Shown: positions 31,585 through 42,948, counted from the first letter of the stretch. The stretch: DNA of 64,000 nt from Rheum nobile (GCA_027886185.1 WOAB01000041.1:620001-684000); one strand, 5' to 3'. Notes: a model not told the origin generated them from the letters alone. Numbers and translations are program-made.

Positions 31585-31737
31585 ATTGATGATTCGCCGA
31601 AAGGAGTCCAAGAACGGCTTGGATTCTTCACATTCACCATGTCCACGATGTTCAATACCTGTGTCGACACCCTCCCCGTCTTCCTTCAAGAGCACTGCTA
31701 TATCTTCATGAGAGAGACAACCTATAATGCCTATTGA
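31585..31737 (+). pseudogene. ABCG half-transporter fragment
   Basis: A single reading frame of about 50 codons matches the membrane-domain start of plant ABCG (WBC-type) transporters: DSPKGVQERLGFFTFTMSTM, then TLPVFLQEHCYIFMRETTYNAY. ABCG half-transporters export lipids, hormones or other hydrophobic compounds across the plasma membrane. The frame stops (TGA at 31735) exactly where the intact family continues R-R-S-S-Y. No other exons are visible nearby, so this is an isolated relic, perhaps captured by the adjoining Helitron. Confidence 0.75.
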
Positions 31738-31980
31738 AGGTAGGGATCTTTAATATATTTCACCATGATATTATTGACTAATCTGTTTTTAAATCATAAG
31801 AGAAAGATCTTTATTTATCAACAAATAAAAAAAAAATCAATTCAACCAATAAAAAAATAGGAATCATATAGAGCAGGTTTGTTAACCAAAAAAAAATATT
31901 GAACTTTGGTTCCTAAAACCAAGATTCTTGTCAAGTGGTTTTGTATTGTGGTTAAGGATTAGGATTCTGATATTTTTTAT
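31738..31980. other. AT-rich DNA, no gene seen
   Basis: Nothing recognised. Confidence 0.5.
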
Positions 31981-31981
31981 A

Positions 31982-32276
31982 TACTCCCTCTCTTCATTAG
32001 TACAGTATATGTCATTTTTACTTTTGAAACAATTATGAAAAAATCAATCATCACGACAAATGTTTTTTAAAATTTATAATTTAATTGGATTATTAACTAT
32101 CCACCACATTTCTAGCAAATGAATAAATAAAATTTATATAGAAAAAATTTAATATATGTAATTTTCAATAAAAAAACACTCGTATTCACCAATAAATTTG
32201 TACGGAGTATCTAAAATTCTATTTTTTTTTTTTTTACGATTTAAAAAATGACGTATTTTTCTAAACGAAAGGAGTA
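31982..32276. mobile_element. Stowaway-like MITE
   Basis: Ends are TACTCCCTCTCTTCATTAG and, reversed, TACTCCTTTCGTTTAG, each followed by TA-rich sequence and GTCATTTTTA. The body (about 295 bp) has no open frame. TA borders and a CTCC(C/T)T TIR fit Tc1/mariner-type Stowaway MITEs. A second TACGGAGTA near 32201 may be a nested end. Confidence 0.65.
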
Positions 32277-32865
32277 TCTTCTATCATGTTTAGATTAGTC
32301 GGGCTTGGCTCTACTTCTAATAAAACTATAGTGATTTAGACTTGTTGTCAAGCATTTCTAGCTAACTTGATGTGGTTCTACCCTCTAAAGAAACAATAAA
32401 TTTGTTTAAATCTCATAATTGAATTTAAACAGTCCTATTTTACCTCTATTTCACTTCTAAATTAAAATTTCACCTACTGCCCATTGCACAGATTATATTT
32501 GATCATTCCAACGGAACTCTTAATAATTAATCTTGAAAATTAAACTCATTATTGTGTGAATTGAAACATTGTATTTCCGAAAAGATGAATACCAGGATCA
32601 ACTCATCCGATTTTTATTTGGCTAATTAAGCAAGATTCGAAGACCCAAAATATCATAAAAAGTATGGAAGGAATATGATTAAATTTTGAACATACATACA
32701 CCATAAAAAGTATGGAAGGAATATAATCAATCAAAGATTCCACGACCCGAAATATCATTTGCATTCAAGATTTTCTCCTGTTAGTTTTATGGATACCATA
32801 ATTCAACTTTCAAAAGGTTCATAAGTAATCCTTCTTGCCTAATTAATACAAGTTTTTTTTTTCTT
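32277..32865. other. AT-rich DNA, no gene seen
   Basis: A short direct repeat, ACCATAAAAAGTATGGAAGGA (first 20 bases ACCATAAAAAGTATGGAAGG), occurs near 32700 with a near copy at about 32656. No gene. Confidence 0.45.
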
Positions 32866-33375
32866 TTCATTGATCTTGATAGGCATCTCCTTCTTCATTG
32901 CATTGCTAGACTTTCGGTGACACTTAATTTGGGAGCTACTAGCATAGTCGTCCTGGTCCTTGCTGCCCTCACTGATGCAGTAGTTCTATGCATCGGCTAG
33001 CAAAACAATATCTTTATCACCAGGCAAATCCCTTTCTAGCATTAGAATATATAATGATATTTAAGCATTGAAAAATATAAGCACTGTACTTCCCCAGGCA
33101 AACCATACTATTGTCACGAACGTATATTTTTACATTTTTTAGTTGCAAAATGAAAGGATACGAAGAACACGTCAACCACATTCTCAACAGGAGTCATCTC
33201 CAATCCAGATCTATCGGGAGAACTTGACTTTGATTCTTCAACTTTAGATGATTTGAGATCATTAATCTTCACATTTTTAACTGCAGCCTCAACTGAACCT
33301 TCCTCGATGGAAGCACCATTAGGCTTTTCATAGAAGACTGACTTAAGCCTTTTACATCTCGTCCCATTGCTCTAC
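32866..33375 (-). pseudogene. Two unidentified exon-like segments
   Basis: Two minus-strand stretches look like protein exons. About 33371-33160 starts after TTTGCTTGTAG (a good acceptor) and reads SNGTRCKRLKSVFYEKPNGA then SIEEGSVEAAVKNVKINDLK. About 33010-32870 reads SEGSKDQDDYASSSQIKCHR then KSSNAMKKEMPIK. Both are charged, Ser/Lys-rich and of nuclear-protein character. They may be exons of one gene with an intron between, or relics. No family can be named with confidence, and no complete frame was assembled. Confidence 0.35.
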
Positions 33376-33917
33376 AAGCAAATAAATGCTTTAAGTAAAG
33401 TACACTTACAAATAAGGAGATTATGCAATTACCAATCCCACTTAAGTCAACAAAAAATGGAAATTATGCAAATACCAACCGGTCCAACCCCACCTAAGTC
33501 ACAATAAAATGAAATCACCAACCCCACCTAAAATCACTAAAAATGAGCATGATTCGTTAATACGAAATCCAATTCAACAACAAAATCAACCTCAATCTAA
33601 TCCAAACAATGCAAGGTAGTTGTTTACAAATTTATCTCCCCTTTTCAATTTTCTCAGCCATTGATGCGGTAAATGTAAGGTCCAACAGGAAGAAGAAGAA
33701 GAAGTCCAAAGGTGGGTGAAGGAATAAAAAAAAAGCGCTTCTTTTCAACATTTCAAATCCAAATAATGTATATTACAGGCAATAATGAAGAGAAGAATAA
33801 ACCCTAGAAATTGGAGAGACAACGATCAAATCTCGGTACCGAACAATTTTTGAACTAAACCATAGTTGTCTTTTTTGTTAGATCCATCGAATTTGATATC
33901 GAAAGAAGTTGTCAATC
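33376..33917. other. Intron-like or intergenic DNA
   Basis: AT-rich, with short repeats of CCAACCCCACCTAA(G/A)TCA (33430-33530). Nothing else recognised. Confidence 0.4.
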
Positions 33918-34426
33918 TCACACCTTGAAAGGCCTGAAGAGTTGGTTCCTCTTGTAGAGCAAGAACGGCGCCGCAACAAATTGGACGAACACCGCAATCA
34001 ATGTAAACAACAATCCCATCTTCTTTCCTGAATTCATTCCGTTGCTCCTCCGTTTCGTCTTTGCCGTGTAACACCATCCCACGCCAGCAATGAAGTGCGA
34101 TGCAACAGATGTCTCATGTGCTTTCTCGGTGGCCGCATCGGCGGATGGGGAGGAGGCGCTGCTGAGCTCGGAGGAATACGAGGGGGTGGCGGTGGAGGAG
34201 GAGGAGGTGGTGGTATCGGTGGCGGAGGCAGTGAAGGAGGTGTAGGTTACTCCGATGAGTTCAATGTCTGCGGGGGAGGAGGCGGCGTTGACGGCGGATC
34301 AGGTGACTTGAGAATCGAAGGTGGTGGAGGCGGCGATTGCGCGGTGGAGGAGGAGAAGAAGACGGCAAAGAAGAAGAGGAGCAGCAAGGGCGTTAATGGC
34401 GGGTTCCCAATCGATCAAATCTCCAT
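33918..34426 (-). pseudogene. Proline-rich single-pass membrane protein, frame-broken
   Basis: The minus strand holds, in order, a signal-peptide-like stretch (PLTPLLLLFFFAVFFSSSTA, then QSPPPPPS) from about 34405, a poly-proline tract (PPPPIPPPPPPPPPPPRIPP) at about 34220, a basic PPHPPMRPPRKH segment, and a C-terminal membrane helix starting MNSGKKMGLLFTLIAVFVQF at 34037 with a basic tail YKRNQL. This order matches small plant proline-rich membrane proteins of unknown role. The pieces lie in different frames, with a TGA three codons after the only in-frame ATG (34426), a TAA near 34255, and a shift near 34050. Sequencing error or a spliced 5' exon could also explain part of this. Confidence 0.45.
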
Positions 34427-34774
34427 GGATTTACGCCGTCGACTTCGGAAACCCAAGTCAATTCAAAATCGTAGTTCTCCCAAATTTTTCAAAATCTGGA
34501 CAACACTCAACCAAATCCAGTGAATTGGTTATTTAATAACAAATTGCGCGAATCCGAATTCAGAGTAATCAAGGAGAAAGCAGAACCTAAAAACTAAACA
34601 GAGATAAGGCTATCGAAGCATTGAAGAAGATAATGGCACATTTGTAAATCCTACGGAACTACAGAAGTATTTACAATTAGTAAAAGTTAAAAAGTTAAAA
34701 AAAAGAAATAGAAAAAAGAAAAAGAGAAAACAACAAATCACTAGAATTCTTAGGAATTTATTAATAAAAGAGGG
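34427..34774. other. Intergenic DNA, no gene seen
   Basis: Purine-rich A/G stretch near 34680-34735, next to the LINE 3' end. Nothing else recognised. Confidence 0.45.
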
Positions 34775-35616
34775 CTACGAAATAAAACGAGGGATAGCCC
34801 GATCCCTAACATCGTCCGAAATAAAAGACACAGTACAAGAAGGAATGTCAGGCAAGACATGACACCCTAAGGGAAAAAACAAAACAATACTAGCAAGGTG
34901 GTCAGCGACAGAATTTGCCTCCCGAAAAATATGACGGACTTGGATAAACCAATTCCTTTTAAGGAAGCATTGGCATTGAGAGACCAGGCTAAACAGAGAA
35001 TGACAAGAATCAACATGCCGATGAAGAAGAGAAACAACAAGTTGAGAATCGGACTCCACAACCACCTTCCGAAAGCCCCCATTCCAAGCAAGAGTCAAGC
35101 CATGGAGAATACCCCACAGCTCCGCAGTCGGGACAAAACACGAGCCAATATTGTGGACAAACCCCACTAGCCACTTCCCAGACGAGTCCCGAATAACCCC
35201 TGCAGCAGTCGCAAGTCTCTCACCGTTGACAGCACCATCCGAGTTAATTTTCACCCAATCCAAAGGGGACTTCTCCCAACAAATAAGAACCTCACTCCTC
35301 GGACGGATAGCAGTAGAGGTCGCCAAATCACTCCGTGCGTCGACATAGCCACGAGCAAAATGACTGATGAAGTCAACCTTGTTCCCAGAAAAAGCCGGCC
35401 TAGAAAAAACAAAATCAATACGCCATTTCCAAATCCACCAAAGAGAGCACGCAAAGAAGGCCGACTAGGGGATCGAGCCATCCACAAAATCATTGCACAA
35501 CAAATTCCTGCGGACCCAATATATAATATATTAGACCTATAAAGAGATGTCCCGCAGAAAAAACATGGCAATTCATTAAAACGGCACGTCATCAATTTGG
35601 AAAGGAAAGCATGCAT
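34775..35616 (-). pseudogene. L1-type LINE 3' end with RNase H domain
   Basis: The minus frame 35326-34775 is an RVT_3 RNase H: WVKINSDGAVNGERLATAAG (first Asp), GSCFVPTAELWGILHGLTLA (Glu), GFRKVVVESDSQLVVSLL (Asp) and IFREANSVADHLAS (final Asp). All catalytic acids are readable. Upstream (35616-35330) the zf-RVT linker is shifted between frames. Plant L1 elements of this type end with such a domain. The reverse transcriptase is missing, so this is a 5'-truncated copy. The A-rich sequence at 34680-34735 may be its degraded poly-A tail. Confidence 0.8.
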
Positions 35617-35639
35617 TTAAACAAATTGGGAAGGACATC

Positions 35640-36260
35640 TCCCACCTTTTTAATAGTTTGGATTTCCCAAATCAGAAGCTAATTCTCACATAAAAATTCA
35701 TGTGAAGATCGATAATGGGCCAGACGTGGAGGTCAGATATAAGCCTAAAGAGGTTTCATTCTAAAATAAATTGACAATAGGGGGATAGAACCTCTGTCTT
35801 ATATACTAGGTAAGTCAGTCACATCCTTCTGATGTGAGACTCTAACACACTCCAACACACCCCGTAAGTATGACGGGCTCAGCTCCCGTCAACACTTGAG
35901 TCCTATATCAGATAATGATACCATGTGAAGATCGACAATGAGCCAGATGAGGGAGACCCAAATATAAGCCCAAAATGATTCTACCCTAAAACTAATTGGC
36001 AATAAGGCAGAGAACCTCTATCTTATATAAGTCAGTACTTCCGAGAGGTGGGACTGATGTGGGACTCCAACAATTCATTGCTATGCACATCTGGGATATT
36101 AAACAAATTGGGAGTGACATTAGCAACAGTTCTTCAACGTCCGGCCAGGCGGCTCATATTCAGCACAATTGAACTGAATTCGAGTGTTTGTGACTTTTTA
36201 GCGACACTCTGAAGTCTGAATACGCAGTATTCTCTTAAATTTAAAGTACACACACTACAA
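35640..36260. repeat. Two direct copies of an LTR-like segment
   Basis: Segments at about 35700-35860 and 35930-36075 share TGTGAAGATCGA(T/C)AATG(G/A)GCCAGA, ATATAAGCC(T/C)AAA and TCTTATATA, then a GATGTGGGACTC-type tail. Similar dispersed sequences in plants derive from small LTR elements. Which family this is could not be determined. Confidence 0.5.
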
Positions 36261-36404
36261 AATGATTGAAATTGCAGTACAAAAAGTATCCTCAGCTTTG
36301 CTGATCACTAAGCTCTTATTCCCATTACCAGCCCCAACAAAATCAATCTTTTGTTCTTCTTCTGTTCATCGATCTTGTTGTATAGAAGAAAAGAAAAGAA
36401 GAAA

Positions 36405-37729
36405 TCAGTTGGTCTTGCTACAGTTGGTTCTGATCTGGCCGCTTGATCCAGTGAGTGGGCTGAGATTACCCATCTTGATCATGGCGTTGGCGAAGTCTCT
36501 GAAGAACAAGGGAGCACTGGTGTAAGCTCTGACTTGGGCGTCGGTGGATTGATTGCCGAAGAGCTGCTGATCAGAGTGCAGGAGCCCCTTCTGAGCGGTC
36601 AGGTCTCTGTAGTAGGCGGCGTCGAACGTGGTGGGGCTGGTGGTGTCGAGGGGGCTGAGGTTGTTGTCCCCCCCTGACGCCGGGCAGTTGCCTTGCAGGG
36701 ACGTGGAGAACGCCGAGTTTATGTTGCTTTCGTTGTAGATCCTGCTCCTGAACGTCGTGCACCTCGCTTGCCCGATAGTGTGTGCTCCTGTATGCGCCCA
36801 CGTACAAATTGGCGTTATATATATATATATTGTGGAGACAGAGGATACATGCATGGATCTCTAGCTAGCGGAAGACGTAGCTAGCTAGGCAAATTAAAGG
36901 GTGAGGTGACAATATATTGTATATATACCGGAGAGGGCGACCATTTCCTTGGTGGTGAAGCCTTTGTTGGAGAAGGCGGAGATGAGGCCGCTGAGGCCCA
37001 GGCTTGGAGCCGGGATGTCGGAGTTGGCCTGGCTCAAGCTAGCTGTTGTGGAGTCTCTTCTTCCCAGCGTCACTGGCCAATTGGGTCCACCTAGCTGTGA
37101 ATTTCATCCATCAAGATTCGATCAAGAACCAAAACAAAACATGTCATTAATGATTACTGGATGTTATTAATATGTGTATGATCGACTTACGGCAACTACG
37201 GAGTCCCTCGAAGCAACAGTTAGAATGTCAGCGCATGATACAACGCCTTTACATTGACTCTCCAGCTGCGTCTTTATGGCGTCGATCACGTCGAATCCTC
37301 TCAGAGAATTCGCGTTAGGGAACGCGGTTTTCTCCCCAGTGAAGCTCGACGTGTCGTCTAGTAAAACCGAAGCGTCACATCCCTGCAGCAATTGCGCCCC
37401 AAAATTAGTAACCGACAATATAATTCCATCATAAGCTAGCTAGCTAGCTAGCTAGCTACACGGAAAAGCAAAAGCAATCGATGTTAATATATATAGTGAC
37501 TAGTATCTGAAGAAGCTTGTTTGTTGATTACGTTGACAAAGCAATCGTGGAAATGCAGACGGAGCAAGGATGCGCCCATACGGGCCTCCTTGGCAACGGC
37601 GGCTCTGACAGCGGTTTGAATGGTGGAGAGTGCTGAAGGGCATGTTTTCGCGTAGAAGGTGGTCGACAGTTGAGCAGATGCTGCTCCCAGGAGAAGCAGA
37701 ACAAGGGAGATTTGAAGCTTAAAAGCCAT
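36405..37729 (-). CDS. Class III secretory peroxidase, four exons, intact
   Basis: Exons at 37729-37532, 37382-37191, 37094-36929 and 36787-36405 with GT-AG borders give 939 nt (312 aa), the usual size. The enzyme uses H2O2 to oxidise phenolics in the cell wall or vacuole (lignin, suberin and cross-link chemistry); the exact substrate cannot be read. Residues 1-19 (MAFKLQISLVLLLLGAASA) are a signal peptide, and the mature chain starts near QLSTTFYAKTC. The distal site is ASLLRLHFHDCFVN (catalytic Arg and His). GCDASVLLDD and SCADILTVASRD follow, and the proximal haem His is in EMVALSGAHTIGQARC. Eight conserved Cys are present. Introns 1-3 fall at the family's standard positions (after CFVN, DSVVA and ALSG). 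An upstream in-frame Met exists but lies before the expected transcript start. No lesion seen. Confidence 0.95.
37433..37459. repeat. GCTA microsatellite in peroxidase intron 1
   Basis: About six GCTA units (AAGCTAGCTAGCTAGCTAGC...) lie in the first intron. Confidence 0.9.
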
Positions 37730-37841
37730 GGATTTTGTGTATTGCTGGTACGTGTCCAATGTACGTACTTGAGTAGTTACGTTATTGTGTGTGTGCGCTT
37801 GTGATTGTGATTGGGTTGAATAAGCACTGGAGAAGTGCATG

Positions 37842-37849
37842 TATTTATA
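37842..37849 (-). promoter_or_regulatory. Probable TATA box of the peroxidase gene
   Basis: Minus strand TATAAATA lies about 115 bp upstream of the start codon, leaving room for an 80-90-nt leader. It is flanked by the small dyad GCATG...CATGC. Confidence 0.65.
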
Positions 37850-38755
37850 CATGCAACTAAGCCACAAAAGTCTTCTTCGGTTGATCCGTTCATATTGCAT
37901 TTTTAGTTGTTTATTGTTTCGGTAATAGCTGTTTTAATTTCTTCTTTTTTTGTTTGGGTTAATGTGCTCTCAAATGGTGAACGCGGTTGGATCGTGGTCA
38001 ACTTTGTGATTAAATTAAACAAAGGGTCCCCCAATGTGAACTATATGAAATATCCTTACCTTAGAAGTTTCATTTGTCTTTGGCGCCTAACCATATCTGA
38101 TTGAATCACATATCTGCGGTGTAATATATAATTTATGCAAACTAGGAAATTAATTGCCAACAAACAACACCAATTTTTTTAATTTCGTGAAATATGTAAG
38201 AAATGTTACAATTTAATTTGGATGCAAATATGTCATTCTGCAATTTATGCATGTTTTTTTAGTCTTCATATATAGCCACATTTTTTATTGCAAATATCTT
38301 CTCAGTGTGTCATATATGTCTTGTCAGGATCTATATTAGAACTCATGGGTCATGAATCATGATCGATCAAACAATATGGGGTCGCTTCGTTTTGTTTTAG
38401 TTATCTCGAATTGCGGTGTCAAAGATATTATCATGAATTTTCGAGGAAAGGATCCGAGGCAAAAAGCCATGTGAGAATTAGTAGATTTTCAGATCGAATC
38501 GGTGGAACATTTTACATTTGTTATAAAATATCTAAAATTATTTGATTAACTGAATATAGAAAAACTCGATTAAAAATGGCCTAAAAATATACGACCAAAA
38601 GAAGCTAATGTTTTTTATAGGGTCTTTATCGAATTTGATTGATTAAAGCCGTTTTACGTCTGAGGCAGATATATCGTAGTGTATTTACGGACTCGACTCT
38701 TTTACTCATAAGCGGCTTCACAAAATCCAATAGTCGAGAACTATATTATTGTAGT
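37850..38755. other. Peroxidase upstream region, no gene seen
   Basis: AT-rich. No transposon or gene recognised before the MITE at 38756; it may hold the peroxidase promoter. Confidence 0.5.
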
Positions 38756-39035
38756 GTGAATAGTAGAGTGCGGTTCCGGTGTGGAGCACTCTTCCCGTGC
38801 GGACGTGCGGAGATGCACTATAAGGCCTTATTTGTATACTTTTGGGCCTTATTTATGCACTTTTGTAAAAAATTTGGAAAATGTTTGAAAAAAAAATTGA
38901 AAAAGATTTTTTTTTTTTTTTTTGAAAAAGTATACAAATAAGACGTTAAAGTGCACAAATAAGACCCAAAAGTGCATGCTCCGCACGTCCGCACGAAAAG
39001 AGTGCTCCGCATATGATCCAAACTCGTGAATAGTA
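38756..39035. mobile_element. MULE-type MITE with 10-bp duplication
   Basis: GTGAATAGTA flanks it at 38756-38765 and 39026-39035. The 260-bp body (38766-39025) is a foldback: arms of about 100 bp share GGAGCACTCTT(C/T)(C/T)CGTGCGG, ACGTGCGGAG and a TTTTGGG(C/T)CTTATTT(A/G)TGCACTTT series, around an A/T-rich centre with T16. A 9-11-bp duplication and long TIRs fit Mutator-like MITEs. Confidence 0.8.
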
Positions 39036-39960
39036 TGCAAATTATGTGGCAAGTCCACTCATTTATGTGATATATTTCTTGTGACGAACTGTCACCTTAG
39101 CTATTATGATTTTTTTATACCTGTGTTCAAGAATTTGAATTTATTCTTGTCATAACCTAGAGTCAGTAGAGTGTCTACAATTTACCTCATAAACCTTCTA
39201 CAATTCTCTATTAGTAAAACTAATATCTTGAGAGGAAAAAATGTTGTAATTTTAACAACAATGAAGGTTGGTGTAAACTTGTTTACTCGAAGTTTAAGGA
39301 TCTATGTACATTATTTTGTATTTTACAACAGATTGGAAAATTATAGTGTTGGTAACACGAGCCGAACTATACAGGGGGTTGTTGCTCTCGCTTCCTTTCG
39401 ACAAACTCCTTAGATCTCGTAGATTTTGTCCATTTGATTTTTTTTATTTATAATATTAGATAAAATAAAGAAAAAAGGAAATATCTTGAATTAGTGATTT
39501 TTGTTTTGGAATTTGTGTAAAAAGGTATTAATATGTCTTAACTTCAATTCCTATCACCTATTTTTTTTATTCTCTTTTTTTTTTCTAGTTTTTTATTTTT
39601 ATTAGAAGGAAATTGAAAATTTCATATCATTTAAATATTTTTTTAGAAAATACAAAGAATACGTATGGTATAGATTGGTTGACAAATTTCAAATAGTGTT
39701 TCTTTCTTCTCCAAAAAATTTGAAAATCTTAGTATGGATCATATTGAGTATGAGCTTGAAATGTTTTGTTAAAATTAAGTTTTTTATTAATTAATTAAAT
39801 TGATGAAATATTGAACATTAGTTGAATATTTTAATTTATTTTGTTTGAAATGGGTTGTTTTATTTGTTTATGTTTAGGAAAATGGATAAATATGTTATTC
39901 GAAGTAAGAAGAAGCAAATTTTAAATAATGAGTCTTAAAATCTACTATATATCTACTAAA
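39036..39960. other. AT-rich DNA, no gene seen
   Basis: TCTACTATATATCTACTAAA at 39941-39960 resembles a Helitron 5' start and directly abuts the Helitron 3' end that follows. Confidence 0.45.
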
Positions 39961-40232
39961 CTAGAACCTAAATAGTAGATTGACACGTGCCTTGCACGGG
40001 TTCTTATAATAAAAAAGTATATGTAATAATATTAAATAAATAATGGTAATTAACTATTATAAAATAAAACCAATAACTTTTAACACCAATAATGTCATAT
40101 AATAATAACGGTAAATATCAAATAAATCCCCCAAAATAAGAAAACATTGTATGATAATAATGTTGATAAAGTGAAAACCATAGAATCAGTCTTATGTAAG
40201 AATTAATAACTTGTATGACATGTATAACACAC

Positions 40233-40790
40233 TTAGTCCTCATTCTCTTTCTTCATCGTTTTCTTAGTACGTGAAGTAGAAAGTTGGTCTTGTGCACCAT
40301 CTTCTTCATTATCATCTTCAAGCAATAAGTTGTCACTAGAGCGCTTGGAAGGAGTGAGCATTTCATTAGACGACACAATGGAGTGTTCGGGCTTAAGCTC
40401 AACAAAGCTTAAGTTAGTTTTCCTTAATATTATCAAGTGGACATAAAACTATCTTAATCTAACTTTTGAGCTTAAGTTAGTTTTCTGAAATTAAAGAATC
40501 ATTAATAATGATTCGAGTTCCACCACCGTGTGCATTGACCAACTTGTATTGATCTGAGAAAATACATATAACAACTCTTTTTTTATTCTAAACAAGATTA
40601 AAATTAATCAAAAAGAAAATGAACAAACATGTATATAGGTGTACTTATACTTTGATAGTTTCTGAGCTTGACAAATTGAATTATGACAATAATCGAATCT
40701 TCTATTGTAGATTTGACGTAAGGGGCAAATTGATCAGCATACCGATCCCACACAGTACAACTTATCACATCGTTCCTACATAAATATATA
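40233..40790 (-). pseudogene. RPA1-like single-strand DNA-binding protein fragment (Helitron)
   Basis: Minus strand about 40778-40640 reads NDVISCTVWDRYADQFAPYV then DSIIVIIQFVKLRNYQS, the second OB-fold pattern of RPA70-like proteins (CTLWG.YADQ). Then DQYKLVNAHGGGTRIII (about 40560-40500), and a C-terminal tail with LTPSKRSSDNL and TKKTMKKENED ending at 40233. Plant Helitrons often carry such genes, thought to bind ssDNA during rolling-circle transposition. Intron-like gaps and stops remain between pieces, and the N-terminal part is absent. Confidence 0.7.
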
Positions 40791-41499
40791 CAATTAAATG
40801 AATTAAATATAATAAAAAAGACATATTAGACTTAAATGAATTAAAAAAATAGCGCATTCAGTATACAAATTTACCAACTAAATTAACAAAGAATGATTCA
40901 GTTTGCCTTACTATCTTATGCCTCGGAAATAGCACATTATTATGTATATATGTGGTATGTAACTATGTATATATGTGGTATATGGCATGTATATATATGT
41001 GACGTGTATATATGGCATGTATATTAACGAAGAAAGATTCATATGGCATGTGTATATATATCTATATATATATATATGGTATATGCTTACTTGCAGTTTT
41101 TTTATAAACTTACCCCTCTTACCTTAATGCAATATAATTATTTTGCCTTACTCTCTTTATAGGGTAGACAAACGCAAGCCCAAACCAATGCTATGTATGA
41201 CCCAATATCGAAATAACTATTTTAATACCAACTGAGTACTTAAGTTATAAACCTTGCACAGTTGACAATACTGAATTAAACCCCCAAAAATGTGTATATA
41301 TGTTAAAATTAAAATATTGATTTTATTATATTTAACTAACACACTTGATTATTTTATCAATTTATTTTTACTATAATTTTAAGTTATTGATTTTTTGGAG
41401 TTTGTTAAGCTCTTCATTCTCTGTATCGTATATATAAAGTTGACAGAACTTCAGAGGAGCACCCTCCGGTGGCAACAAACTTCCTATCAAATGACAATT
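40791..41499 (-). other. Helitron interior, AT-rich, no domain seen
   Basis: TATATATGGCATGTATAT-type repeats at 40940-41095. No conserved protein recognised; the Rep/helicase catalytic part that should lie here is missing. Confidence 0.5.
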
Positions 41500-41769
41500 C
41501 TATCCATGTAGTCTAAAAACATATGGCCCTCTTCCTGTCTTGATATGTCTAACCTTTCCTCCCAATGAAGTAAAGAAACACATCATGTTATATCCACGAA
41601 TATGTTCGATATAGTTTTTATTATTGTTGCCCATACTTGATAGCAGATGAGTAAGCAACGGAGGAGGCTCTTTTAGAAGGGGCAACTCAACTTTTCCTTT
41701 CTTGCAACACATTGAAAAAGTATAACTTAAACTTTACACGCTTTTGAGATATCTTTCTTCATACCACAT

Positions 41770-42948
41770 TGATACGCTCTACTTTGTAGTGCATTACTAG
41801 GGATCATTAGTACACTATTCGGGATGTTGGTACTAGTTTAGGAGCTAATTTATGATTGAGGAGTCAAGAAGAGTTAATACAGGAAAGGGTGGAGTTTAGG
41901 GAGTTTTGGAGCGTCAGAGGAGCTGAGGAAGGCAAAGCCGCGGGCGCGGCCAAGGAAGAGTTCGTCAGAGGTGTTGAGAAGGCAAAGCCGCGATCGCGGC
42001 CTAAAAACCGAGATCGCGGCCATTGAAGAAAAGTCAGCAGAGTTGCTATTTCGGATTTCCTTAGTTATTTTATTAGTTTTTATTAATTGTTTTAATTATG
42101 TTTGTTTATGGAAACTGTTATCTTTAGCCTAGGATATAAATACTTTGCTAAACCTAGTTTTCATTATGTTGTTTTTGGAGAACGCTCGTTTCTATTGTTT
42201 TTGGAGTTTTTGCAAGACTATGAAGAACTAAGTTTCTTTTCTTAGTCAGACAATTGAAGCCTTTGTTTGATTTGGTTGTAAGATTATAACTCTTGTTCTT
42301 TTCCTTTGAATGTTATTGATTCTCTTGAGCTTAATCTCTTTGAGTTATACTGATTTTACTAGACTGATCAACTAGTGGTTATTGGTATTATTCTTGTGCT
42401 AGAGTTGGATTATTTCTAGTTGAAATATCTGATTCAGAGTAGCAACTACGATATTCTAGAACTAGTTGTGATAGTTTATTGTAGAAGAGAATTGATTTGC
42501 ATGCTAAGTAAAACTGGTTGTTTTATGTTGCATGATCTGCTGAAATTCCTGGAACTTACTGCTGCTATTGAATTGAATCTCGATAGTTTCTTGATTGTTT
42601 AGTAGTTAGTGTTATCAGGGTCTGGTTTTCCTGTTAATAAACTTAAGAAAAGGAATTGGAACATTCATTGGGTTAAAGAATTAGAGATAATCGATGATCA
42701 ATCAATTAAACTGAAGTGTGGATATTTGTCTGGCTGAGTTCTTTCGTCAATATCTGTTTACATCTTTGTTACTTCTGTTAGTTAATTTCGCAGTTTAGAA
42801 CAAAAAGCCAAAACCCCCATTTGTTACTGTTGATAAACGATTTCTGCAAATATGATAGATAACTTGATTCTCTGTGGGTTCGACCCTTACTTGCCAGACT
42901 ACATTAGTTAGGTTTCTTTGATAGGTACATACGACTAAAGCCCTGTCA
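41770..42948 (+). repeat. Solo LTR of an Athila-like element
   Basis: It is flanked by the perfect 5-bp duplication CACAT (41765-41769 and 42949-42953). It starts TGATACGCTCTACTTTGTAG and ends CGACTAAAGCCCTGTCA, like the LTRs at 4905 and 10173 but clearly diverged, and in the opposite orientation. A TATA box (GGATATAAATAC) lies at about 42130. A palindrome cluster at 41937-42021 includes GCCGCGATCGCGGC. No primer site or internal sequence follows, so it is a solo LTR left by recombination. Confidence 0.9.
41937..42021. repeat. GCCGCG palindromes in solo LTR
   Basis: GCCGCGGGCGCGGCC at about 41937-41951, GCCGCGATCGCGGCC at about 41988-42002 and a half-degenerate CCGAGATCGCGGCC at about 42008-42021. 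They sit about 110-190 bp upstream of the TATA box. Confidence 0.8.

Noticed and set aside
34095..34523. 142-codon glycine-rich open frame on the plus strand
   Set aside because: It is the antisense of a poly-proline coding stretch; the minus strand has signal peptide, Pro tract and membrane helix in sensible order.
37484..37900. Earlier in-frame Met for the peroxidase (at 37900)
   Set aside because: It lies upstream of the TATA box and would bury the signal peptide; MAFKLQ at 37729 fits.
38639..38941. 100-codon frame ending in Lys/Phe runs
   Set aside because: It runs through a foldback MITE and its poly-T centre.
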